A DNA stretch of 64,000 nucleotides from Chloroflexota bacterium (GTDB taxonomy: Bacteria > Chloroflexota > Dehalococcoidia > JACPEP01). A program made the translations under genes and the position numbers. The notes beneath the pieces were generated by a model. The model searched no databases. It was not told the DNA's origin and saw only the letters and a program-made list of their open reading frames with translations. The stretch covers positions 108,957 to 172,956 of the forward strand of contig JACPEP010000008.1 of NCBI GenBank assembly GCA_016183425.1, in the 5' to 3' direction. Positions 8,964 to 17,252 of this stretch are shown one piece after another (the stretch's first letter is position 1; every line of letters begins with the position of its first letter).

Positions 8964-10592
8964 ATGAAAGGGGAGAGGAATTACTGGATGGGGGTTTGGG
9001 GACAGCGCCTGTCTCGGCGCCAGGCGCTTCGGTCGGCGGCCCGGGCCAGTATTGGCTTGGCCGGGCTGTCCCTACTCTCCTGCGCCCCTACGGCGAGACA
9101 GGCGCCGGCGGTGAAGGCGGTGCCGGAGACAGTGGTCTTCGCTTTCCAGGAGAACCCCGCGAGCCTTGATCCCCACCTGGACTTGGGTCGTGGGGCAGTT
9201 GCCCTCCACATCCACATGTATGATGGTCTATACCGCTATGACAATGAGTATAATGTGTGGCCTGGATTGGCTCAGAGCTTCAAGCTCCTCAATGACCTGA
9301 CCTGGGAGTTCAAGCTTCGTGCAGGAATCAAGTTCCACAATGGTGAGGACTTTAACGCCGAAGTGGTCCGTTTCAACGTAGAACGCCACCAAGATGCTGC
9401 CTCCAAATCGCGAATGATCGCCGACTTCAACGACATAACTAAAGTAGAGGTGATAGATCCGTCCACGGTTCGTATTGTCACTAAAGCCCCCAACCCCATC
9501 GTACATCACAAGTTCCTCCAAGGCCTCATTGTCCCCATGCAGTATGTGAAGGAGAAGGGCCAGGGGGCTCTAACCACTCAGCCGGTGGGCACCGGTGCCT
9601 ACAAGTTCATCAGATGGGTCAAGGACGAGATCATCGAGTTGGAAGCCAATGAAAACTACTGGGGGTGGCAAAAAGGAGGCCCTTTCGAGAAGTCAGGGCA
9701 TATCAAAAAGCTGGTCTACCGACCCATCCCGGAACAGGGGAGCCGCATCGCCGCTCTGAAGACGGGGGAGATCGACCTTTTTCACAACATCTCGGCCGAT
9801 TTCTACAAGGCGGTGCGGGAGAACCCGGATCTGGACATATTGGAGTCCCCGGCGGCCACCCAGCCGATGATTGTCATAAGCCAACTCAAGGAGGGGCCAC
9901 TTCGAGACAAGCGGGTGCGCCAGGCCCTGAACTACGCCGTGGATGTAGGTACCATTATCAAGAACATTATGGGGGGCGTCCCCCTTCGCAACGCCAGTTT
10001 CACCGGCCCGTCTACAAAGCTGAGCTACGACCCTAACCTAAAACCCTACCCATACGACCCCAAGAAGGCCAAGGATCTAATGGCCGCTGCCGGTTATCCG
10101 AACGGCTTCGAGGTGGTCTTCGATAACCCTGAGCTGGGCCATGATAAGCAGAATGAGATCGTGCAGGCGGTGGCTGAGTACCTGGGGCAGGTCGGGGTCA
10201 AAACCCGCATCGTGCCCCATTCTAGGGCCGAGAATTACCGAGCCAAAGCCAAAACGGACGGTAGTGGGCCCGTGGGCATCATGTACGACACTAGCTATAC
10301 GCCCACAGGCGACCCCGACTTCACCCTATGGCAAAAGGTCCACTCCAAAGGGGTCGCCAACTTCGGTTACTATGACAGGGCTGTCGCCGACAAGCTCATT
10401 GAAGATGCCCGTAGCACCATGGATCCAGAGAAGAGGAAGAAGGCGTATCTGGAGGTGACGCGTCTTTTTTACGATGATCCACCCTGCATCTTCCTTTGGG
10501 AGCCAAAGTACACCTTTGCCTACAACAAGAAGAAGCTGCCCGCCTTGCGCGTCATCCAGTGGATGCCTGCTTTCTATGACTACTCGGTATGA
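8964..10592 (+). CDS. Family-5 ABC substrate-binding lipoprotein, paralog 3
   Basis: LSRRQALRSAARASIGLAGLSLLSC leader; WEFKLRAGIKFHNGEDFNAEVVRFNVER; KPYPYDPKKAKDLMAAAGYPNG. Confidence 0.9.
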   Translation: MKGERNYWMGVWGQRLSRRQALRSAARASIGLAGLSLLSCAPTARQAPAVKAVPETVVFAFQENPASLDPHLDLGRGAVALHIHMYDGLYRYDNEYNVWPGLAQSFKLLNDLTWEFKLRAGIKFHNGEDFNAEVVRFNVERHQDAASKSRMIADFNDITKVEVIDPSTVRIVTKAPNPIVHHKFLQGLIVPMQYVKEKGQGALTTQPVGTGAYKFIRWVKDEIIELEANENYWGWQKGGPFEKSGHIKKLVYRPIPEQGSRIAALKTGEIDLFHNISADFYKAVRENPDLDILESPAATQPMIVISQLKEGPLRDKRVRQALNYAVDVGTIIKNIMGGVPLRNASFTGPSTKLSYDPNLKPYPYDPKKAKDLMAAAGYPNGFEVVFDNPELGHDKQNEIVQAVAEYLGQVGVKTRIVPHSRAENYRAKAKTDGSGPVGIMYDTSYTPTGDPDFTLWQKVHSKGVANFGYYDRAVADKLIEDARSTMDPEKRKKAYLEVTRLFYDDPPCIFLWEPKYTFAYNKKKLPALRVIQWMPAFYDYSV

Positions 10593-10670
10593 GGAAGAAA
10601 ATTAGGAGGTGGCTATATAGCAGAGATGAGCAAAGGGAATGGTCGACGTCGAGAGTAGGTTTAGCACCAT

Positions 10671-10793
10671 GACGAGGCGGTAGAGTTGATGGGCCTCATG
10701 GTGGAAGATACATATGCCTATAACAAAACCAAGATTCGGAAGATGGCCGCCTCCGGCTGGATGACAAAGATTCGAGAGATGGCTTTCGCGTAA
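10671..10793 (+). pseudogene. 3'-terminal relic of a substrate-binding protein gene (near-identical to the end of the 4831-6435 CDS)
   Basis: DNA matches 6313-6435 almost exactly. It encodes DEAVELMGLMVEDTYAYNKTKIRKMAASGWMTKIREMAFA-stop with no upstream ORF. Confidence 0.92.
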
Positions 10794-10839
10794 AAAGTGG
10801 TGATTGGTCTTCCAAAGAAGACTAGAAAAGGAGCGCAAA

Positions 10840-11889
10840 ATGGCTGAGGTAACGGATAGATTAAAGAAGATACCTGGTTATCAGCCAGGTATGCCGGCCC
10901 ATCGCATGGACGACGTGACCTTCATGGACGAGCTGGAGCTCATGTGGGGGCGCAAGTGGGGGGCCCAGTCGGAGCTAGGGGAGTTGAAGCTGGCCATCGT
11001 ACACCGGCCGGGAGAGGAGGAGTTGGCCGAGGAAGTGGATGCCGCCCCCGCCTTTTTCTGGAACTATGGCAGTGCCATTACTCCCTTCGATCTGGAGAAA
11101 AAGCAGAGGCAGCACGATCAGTTTGCGGCCGCCCTGCGCAGCGAGGGGGTGGAGCTAATCTATGCCAACTTCCCCCCCACTGTTCGGGGAATCTACAGTG
11201 GCATTCGAGGATTGGCGGCTCCCGATCCCCAGATAATCAATGGCGGCGCCATAATTCCTCGTTGTGCCATCGCTGGCAAGCGGGGGATGGAGATTTTATG
11301 GACCAAGAAACTGGCCGAGCTAGGCTGCCCTATCCTCCTTACCATCCATGGCAGCGGCATCCACGAGGTGAGGGCAAACACGGTGTGGCTGGACCCCAAG
11401 CATGTGGCAATCGGATGCTCGGTCCGCTCCAACCTGGAGGGCATAAGACAGGTGGAGCCCGTCTACCGCGACGCTGGCGTAGAGGAGATCCATATCGCCT
11501 ACTTGCCTGGTTTTCTCTACACCAAGGGGCGAAAGACTAATGCCGGCGCCTTCCATTTAGATAACGTTCTGGGTATGGTGAATGAGAAGCTGGCCGTCGT
11601 CGTCCCCGCTGGTCTGGACTATGACACCATCGCCTACCTGCGGGAGAAAAAGATTCGCCTCATCGAGGTGCCTGAAGAGGAAGCTGTAAACGAGGCCGGC
11701 AACTGCCTGGCCATAAGACCAGGAGTCGTGGTCATGGCCGCCGGTAGTCCGGTGACCTGCGCCGCTCTCCGGAAAGAGGGATGTCGCGTCATTGAAGTGG
11801 ATATGAGCGAGATGTCCACCCGGGGCGGCGGGCCAGTTTGTTATACCGGTCCTGCCATCCGTGAGCCCGGCCCTTACTTGGACGACTAA
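10840..11889 (+). CDS. Arginine deiminase/DDAH/amidinotransferase-superfamily protein, paralog 5
   Basis: ATG after aaaaggagcgcaaa; shared N-terminal block; FHLDNVLGMV; GGGPVCYTGPAIRE. Confidence 0.8.
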   Translation: MAEVTDRLKKIPGYQPGMPAHRMDDVTFMDELELMWGRKWGAQSELGELKLAIVHRPGEEELAEEVDAAPAFFWNYGSAITPFDLEKKQRQHDQFAAALRSEGVELIYANFPPTVRGIYSGIRGLAAPDPQIINGGAIIPRCAIAGKRGMEILWTKKLAELGCPILLTIHGSGIHEVRANTVWLDPKHVAIGCSVRSNLEGIRQVEPVYRDAGVEEIHIAYLPGFLYTKGRKTNAGAFHLDNVLGMVNEKLAVVVPAGLDYDTIAYLREKKIRLIEVPEEEAVNEAGNCLAIRPGVVVMAAGSPVTCAALRKEGCRVIEVDMSEMSTRGGGPVCYTGPAIREPGPYLDD

Positions 11890-11910
11890 GTAGAGAGTTG
11901 GCAGAAAGGT

Positions 11911-11941
11911 CAGGGAGCCGCCCCTTTGGGGCGGCTCCCTG
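11911..11941. terminator. Bidirectional terminator-like hairpin between convergent genes
   Basis: CAGGGAGCCGCCCC-TTT-GGGGCGGCTCCCTG, perfect 14-bp stem, between CDS ends at 11889 (+) and 11982 (-). Confidence 0.75.
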
Positions 11942-11981
11942 CCTCTCATCTACAGTCTCAATGGATGAGGAGAGGCAGCGC

Positions 11982-13622
11982 TTAGGCGGCGAGCCATATG
12001 TTCATGAGCCGCGGTCCGAAGTCCGGATGGGGGACAAAGCCCATAACATTCTTGCTTATGGCATAAATGCCCGCCTCCCACACCAGGGGGAGCCAGCAGT
12101 AGACCTGCTCCCGAGCCAGCTTGTCTATCTGCCGAACGTATTGATTTATCTGCTCTGGGTTGGCTGTAGCCGCCGCCTTGGCCAGAAGGCCTTCGATCTC
12201 CGAGCCCCGGGGTGGGTCACACAGCTTGCTGCCCATTTCCTCAGCTGGCAGCATCCACCGCACTGCCATTCGGGGATCGAAGGTGATGGTGCCGCCGCCG
12301 GCAATATAGAGCTGGTGTTTTCCATCTCGGCTATAGGCCGAGGCAGCCGCTGTCTCCAGAGGGTGCAAGCGGACCCGAATGCCGATCTTGCTGAGCATGT
12401 CCTGAAGAACTTCCCCTAGCTGGGCCTCGTCGGGGCGCCCGGTACGGAGCGTCATCTCCATCTCGAACCCGTCGGGATACCCTGCCTCCACCATCTTCTG
12501 CTTGGCCTTGGCTAGGTCGAACTCAGTCCCCTTCAAACTGGGGTCATACGCGCCGCCATGCTGGGAGGAGACATAGCCATAATTGACCGGAAACAGACCC
12601 TTAAACAAAGCGTCGGAGATCTTTTGTCGGTCAACAGCGTAGGTGATAGCCTGGCGCACCGCCAGCTTGGACAGGATCTTATCCTTCATGTTGAATCTCA
12701 GGATGCGCTGGTTGAAGGAAAGGCCTTGCACAACCTTGATGTTGGGGTCCCCTTGAACCTCGGGCAAGCGGGCCGGCTCCACCTCCTCCACAAAATCCGT
12801 CTGGCCCGATTTGAGCATTACTATCTTTACCGACCGGTCAGGCACCAGCTTCCAAGTGATGCCATCCAGGTAGATCTTGTCCTTTTCCCAGTATTCGGGG
12901 AACCGGGTAACCTCCAGGCGGTCATCAATAGCGTGGGACTTAAGACGGAAGGGGCCGGTGCCGACAGAATAACGGGGGAAGTCATCCCCGTACTTGGCGG
13001 CGGCGGTTGGAGAGGTGATAGCGCCCTCCTGCGTTATGATGAGCTGATCGATGAACTGGCCATAGGGGTATTTGAGGTTGAACTTTAGGGTGTAGTCATC
13101 CACCACATCCATGGATTTTACGTACTGCTTGTAGCGAGAGCTAAAGCCGGTAACCAGGCCCGCCGCCCGTTCGAAATGGGCCTTGGCTGCCTGGGCACTG
13201 AAGTCGGTGCCGTCGTGGAACTTGACGCCGCGCCTCAGCTTGAAGATATAAGTGCTCAGATCCGGGGCCTCCCACGATGTGGCCAAACGAAGTATCATGT
13301 TGCCTTTGCTGTCCCACTCCAGAAGATTGTCGTACAGATGCCGGACCCAGGACCAGCCGAAGCCGCCATCTTTGTTATCGGCGGGGTCAAGTTTGGTACC
13401 CAGGTAGCTGTAAGCAGCCCGAAGGGTGCCTCCCGCTCGCGGGACAACGGCAGTCGGGGTCGGCTTTGCCGCCGTAGTAGCTACGGGGGCCGGCGATGGA
13501 GCAGCGCAGCCGAGCAGGGTAGCTCCGGCCAGACCCATACCTGCCTGATAGCCCAATCTCAACCATTCACGTCGAGATAACCGCCGTCCGAGCGTTTTCT
13601 GCCAATACCCCTTCTCGTCCAT
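11982..13622 (-). CDS. Family-5 ABC substrate-binding lipoprotein, paralog 4
   Basis: LSRREWLRLGYQAGMGLAGATLLGCAAPSP leader; FKLRRGVKFHDGTDFSAQAAKAHFER; SVGTGPFRLKSH. Confidence 0.9.
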   Translation of the reverse strand: MDEKGYWQKTLGRRLSRREWLRLGYQAGMGLAGATLLGCAAPSPAPVATTAAKPTPTAVVPRAGGTLRAAYSYLGTKLDPADNKDGGFGWSWVRHLYDNLLEWDSKGNMILRLATSWEAPDLSTYIFKLRRGVKFHDGTDFSAQAAKAHFERAAGLVTGFSSRYKQYVKSMDVVDDYTLKFNLKYPYGQFIDQLIITQEGAITSPTAAAKYGDDFPRYSVGTGPFRLKSHAIDDRLEVTRFPEYWEKDKIYLDGITWKLVPDRSVKIVMLKSGQTDFVEEVEPARLPEVQGDPNIKVVQGLSFNQRILRFNMKDKILSKLAVRQAITYAVDRQKISDALFKGLFPVNYGYVSSQHGGAYDPSLKGTEFDLAKAKQKMVEAGYPDGFEMEMTLRTGRPDEAQLGEVLQDMLSKIGIRVRLHPLETAAASAYSRDGKHQLYIAGGGTITFDPRMAVRWMLPAEEMGSKLCDPPRGSEIEGLLAKAAATANPEQINQYVRQIDKLAREQVYCWLPLVWEAGIYAISKNVMGFVPHPDFGPRLMNIWLAA

Positions 13623-13711
13623 AGTGGAACCTCCTCGAGGCTTTTACGGAGCCTCCAACCTACTTCTCTCCCGAGTGCCTCTAATCCGACTTACGAACCT
13701 CCGCGGTGTTC

Positions 13712-14242
13712 TTAGGGTGTGGCTTTTCCCGGTACGTATCCCTTAGCCTCCTCCGTGGGACCGGGCGGCATCTCCACCAGGGTGGGGGTACCTCCAATAT
13801 TCATGTGGCGGTAAATGCCGCCAGGGTAGATGGCCAGCACCTTGCAAATCTTGTCTTTGTTGGCGTTAAAATGCTGGTGAACGCAGCCGGTGTGGACGAT
13901 AGCCACGCACCCTGGCTTCCAATCGTAGCGCTTGCCATCGTGGATTTCGTGCCCCTCTCCCTCGATGATATAGAAAATAGCCTCACCGAAGTGGCCATGC
14001 TTCTTACCATAGCCCCCGGGCGCGTAGACGCCAAACCAGGAGGTGAAGCTGGTTTGCGGCATTTCGGGAGTATTGGGCCCCTGCAGTACCCACTTACGGA
14101 AGTACATGCCGCCGCCCGTATCCTCCCAGGGTTGGCTATCTATCTCCTCCGCCGTCAACACGCGCGGCAGTTTCCGCAGCCGCGCCAGGCGCGCCTTATC
14201 GGTGTCTTCAGGCTTCTCTTTCCACTTGACTATTTCTTGCAT
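13712..14242 (-). CDS. Small cupin-domain protein A
   Basis: GKKHGHFGEAIFYIIEGEGHEIHDGKRYDWKPGCVAIVHTGCVHQHFN is a cupin metal-site pattern; tandem paralog of 14303-14839. Confidence 0.85.
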   Translation of the reverse strand: MQEIVKWKEKPEDTDKARLARLRKLPRVLTAEEIDSQPWEDTGGGMYFRKWVLQGPNTPEMPQTSFTSWFGVYAPGGYGKKHGHFGEAIFYIIEGEGHEIHDGKRYDWKPGCVAIVHTGCVHQHFNANKDKICKVLAIYPGGIYRHMNIGGTPTLVEMPPGPTEEAKGYVPGKATP

Positions 14243-14302
14243 TTCCTCTCACCTCCCTAACCTCTCTGCTAGAAGCGTCTTTTCGCGGCCTTTGCAGAGG
14301 TC

Positions 14303-14839
14303 TTACGGCGTGGCCTTGCCCGGTATGAACCCTTTAGCTTCCTCCGTGGGACCAGGGGGAATCTCGATCTGGGTAGGGGAGCCGCCGATGTTCATTTGCC
14401 GGTAGATGCTGCTAGGGACGATGGTCAGAACCTTGCATATCTTGTCTTTGTTGGCATTGAAGTGCTGGTGGACGCACCCCACATGGACGAGAGCGACGCA
14501 CCCCGGCTTCCAGTCGTAGCGCTTGCCATCGTGGATCTCGTGGCCCTCCCCTTCGATGATGTAGAAAACGGCCTCAAAGAGGTGGCCGTGTTTCTTGCCA
14601 TAGCCCCCGGGAGCGTACACTCCGAACCAAGAGGCGAAGCTGGTCTGTGGAAGCTCAGGGGTGTTGGGCCCACCCAGTACCCACTTCCGGAAGTACATGC
14701 CGCCACCTGTATCCTCCCAGGGTTGGCTATCTAATTGCTCCGCCGTTAACACGCGTGGCAGTTTACGCAGCTGCGCCAAACGGGCCTTCTCGGTATCTTC
14801 GGGCTTCTCTTGCCACTTTACTATTTCTTGTTCTGCCAT
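14303..14839 (-). CDS. Small cupin-domain protein B
   Basis: Collinear and highly similar to 13712-14242; GKKHGHLFEAVFYIIEGEGHEIHDG...HQHFN. Confidence 0.85.
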   Translation of the reverse strand: MAEQEIVKWQEKPEDTEKARLAQLRKLPRVLTAEQLDSQPWEDTGGGMYFRKWVLGGPNTPELPQTSFASWFGVYAPGGYGKKHGHLFEAVFYIIEGEGHEIHDGKRYDWKPGCVALVHVGCVHQHFNANKDKICKVLTIVPSSIYRQMNIGGSPTQIEIPPGPTEEAKGFIPGKATP

Positions 14840-14908
14840 CTCACCTGCTCCTTCTCCATCCTCATTACCTGAGATAACGCCAGTTCTAAACCTAGGCTTT
14901 ACTCTCTG

Positions 14909-15463
14909 TCACCGCTCATGATATTCGGGGGCCTCTTCCAGCTGCTCCAGATCGTTCCCCCAGACGGCGTCGTAAAGGCGGCTGACAGCGGAAATAAACC
15001 GGGCAGGCTTCTCCTGGTCAGCATTGAAGTGTTGATGTATCGTGTTCACGGGGATGATAACAGCATCCCCCTTTTTCCATTCCCAACGGGAAGGTGCCTC
15101 CTGGGGCTTCCACACATAGCGGTTGGTTACCTCCATATCTACGTCCCAGTGCAGGTCGTACCCCCGTCCATCGAGGACGTATATATACTCTTCGGCCATA
15201 TGGCGGTGCTTTCCAGAGCGGCTACCGGGGGGAATCTCTTGCATATAAACGTCTACCGTTTTGATACGAGTGTCCAATTTGGAGTTCACCAGGTGTTTGA
15301 TCTTGCCTTGGGGGCATATCTCCCAGGGCATCTCACCAGGGTTTAACAGCTTCTTAAGCTCTTCATCCCGTTCTTTCTGCTCCTGGGCATCCTCCAGCCT
15401 TTCCGTATAGAAGTGCGCCGTCCGATCGCCCTTATCCCAGTGCTCAGATTCGTGAAGTGTCAT
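14909..15463 (-). CDS. Small cupin-domain protein C
   Basis: PPGSRSGKHRHMAEEYIYVLDGRGYDLHWD...GDAVIIPVNTIHQHFNADQEKPARF. Confidence 0.82.
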   Translation of the reverse strand: MTLHESEHWDKGDRTAHFYTERLEDAQEQKERDEELKKLLNPGEMPWEICPQGKIKHLVNSKLDTRIKTVDVYMQEIPPGSRSGKHRHMAEEYIYVLDGRGYDLHWDVDMEVTNRYVWKPQEAPSRWEWKKGDAVIIPVNTIHQHFNADQEKPARFISAVSRLYDAVWGNDLEQLEEAPEYHER

Positions 15464-15509
15464 TTGTTCTTCCCCTTATTAGCAACGACTCTTAACTACC
15501 CGCCGTCTC

Positions 15510-15560
15510 TTAGCCTTTGTACTCCGGCACGTTTTCAAGTTGCTCCAGTTCGTAGTATAC
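15510..15560 (-). pseudogene. C-terminal relic of another small cupin gene
   Basis: Reverse-strand frame VYYELEQLENVPEYKG-stop parallels the end of 14909-15463 (WGNDLEQLEEAPEYHER-stop); no ORF upstream. Confidence 0.7.
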
Positions 15561-15953
15561 ACCCAAACAGCCTCTTTAGCGGTCTCTGCACCCCTCGAAC
15601 TTGGGATCAGTGCTCTCCTCCCAATGACCCTTTTCTAACATGGTTTTGCAAGAATGTCAAATGCTGAGGGCGCTTAACAAGGGGGTTTCAAGGGGGCTTC
15701 TGCCCCCTTGACGGTCCTTCCTTGGAAGGATGGGGGCGGCCCCCTCCCCACCTCTGGCGGGGACAAATTCCCAGGGCGGGTGGGTGGGCTGAAGAGATAT
15801 TAAACACCCTCAAATGCTGAAGTTTTGTTTTGCGGGGAAAAGGTGATTTTTTGAGAGATTTGCTGAAGAAGGTTCTTTATTTGCTTGGACATATCCTATA
15901 TTATGAAAGAACTAACATTATCGGTTTATCAAATAGACTGGAGGAGGAAGGAC

Positions 15954-17123
15954 ATGCAAGGCAGAGCGCCTGTATCTGGCCCGAGGACGATTTACGAGCA
16001 ATGGATGGAAAAAGAAGGGATACCAAACTACCAAGCCGAAGCTGGCGTCGAAGACGTCACCAAGCTGCCGCGGGGACCGTGGGCTCGTCTGGGAGGCTTG
16101 GGAACCTTTATCGAGCTGGAGGGGACGAAGCAGGCGAGAAAGCTTCTCTATGTGGCGGAGATACCTGCGGGTGGGGCTTTGGAGCCAGAGAAGCATCTGT
16201 ACGATGAGCTTATCTGCGTCTTGCAGGGTCGGGGTTTAGCGGAGGTGTGGCATGAAGGGCAGGGTAAGGTTGCCTTTGAGTGGGGTAAGGGAAGCCTGTT
16301 TGCCATACCATTGAATGCCTGGCACCGCTTTGTAAACGGAAGTCGGGAGCCCGTGCTTTTGTTTGCGGTGACAAGTGCTCCCCTGGTGATGAACACCTTA
16401 CGCAACCTAGAGTTCATCTTCAACTGTGACTACAAGTTCACCGACCGTTTCACAGGAAAGGCCGATTATTTCGTTGTTGGTGAAAAACAGTATAAGGATT
16501 GGTCGGGACACAACGAGCGGGATACGAACTTCGTGCCCGATTTGCTCTCCGTCTCGATGCGTCCCCAGCCCGAGAAGGCTGAGGACCAGGTCTCTGACGG
16601 TTTTAATATGGCTTCCTGGCGTGGTACAGCCGCCGGGGAGTGGCCGGCGGGGAAGTATCACAAGGCCCACTATCACGGACCGGGAGCCATACTTCTGGGG
16701 CTGAGGTCTGAGGGCTATGCCATACTTTGGCCCCGGCAGTTCGGGATACACCCTTACCAGGACGGACACGGAGACAAGGTAATAACGGTGAACTGGAAGG
16801 TTCATGGTATCTATTCCCCGCAGACCGAGTGGTTCCATCAACACTTCAACATCGGGACGGAGCCGGCGCGGCACTTGCGGGTGACGGGTGGTGGGATCGG
16901 GATCGAGCTTCCCACGCTCAGTAAGGAAGTACCAACCACGCTCAGGGATGGGGTACCCGTAGCCACCTATGCCAGCATCCGGGACGGTGGCAGGGTCATC
17001 GAATACGAGGACGAGGACCCTGCGATAAGGCGGGGGTTTGAGGAGATACTGCGGCAAAAAGGCCTTAAGTCCGCTATGAAGCCAGTGGTTTATCGTACCG
17101 ATCCGTTCCGGGAACCCCGTTAG
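15954..17123 (+). CDS. Two-domain cupin (bicupin) protein
   Basis: ATG after gaggaggaaggac. N-terminal cupin (EKHLYDELICVLQGRGLAEVWHEGQ...NAWHRFVNG) and C-terminal cupin (KYHKAHYHGPGAILLGLRSEGYA...EWFHQHFNIGTEPARHL). Confidence 0.82.
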   Translation: MQGRAPVSGPRTIYEQWMEKEGIPNYQAEAGVEDVTKLPRGPWARLGGLGTFIELEGTKQARKLLYVAEIPAGGALEPEKHLYDELICVLQGRGLAEVWHEGQGKVAFEWGKGSLFAIPLNAWHRFVNGSREPVLLFAVTSAPLVMNTLRNLEFIFNCDYKFTDRFTGKADYFVVGEKQYKDWSGHNERDTNFVPDLLSVSMRPQPEKAEDQVSDGFNMASWRGTAAGEWPAGKYHKAHYHGPGAILLGLRSEGYAILWPRQFGIHPYQDGHGDKVITVNWKVHGIYSPQTEWFHQHFNIGTEPARHLRVTGGGIGIELPTLSKEVPTTLRDGVPVATYASIRDGGRVIEYEDEDPAIRRGFEEILRQKGLKSAMKPVVYRTDPFREPR

Positions 17124-17252
17124 CGCGAAGCCAAGGGAAAGAGGCCCCTTGCCGCCAACGACGCTGAAGAAGTAAGACTGGTTACGTGGCTGGTCCCTTA
17201 AGGGAGCGCAAAGTAGGTAGAGTGCCTACCCTTACCTATTTAGGAGGTTAAC

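Noticed and set aside
13712-14839. Cupins A and B as an assembly duplication
   Set aside because: They differ at many nucleotide and amino-acid positions, so they look like true diverged tandem paralogs.
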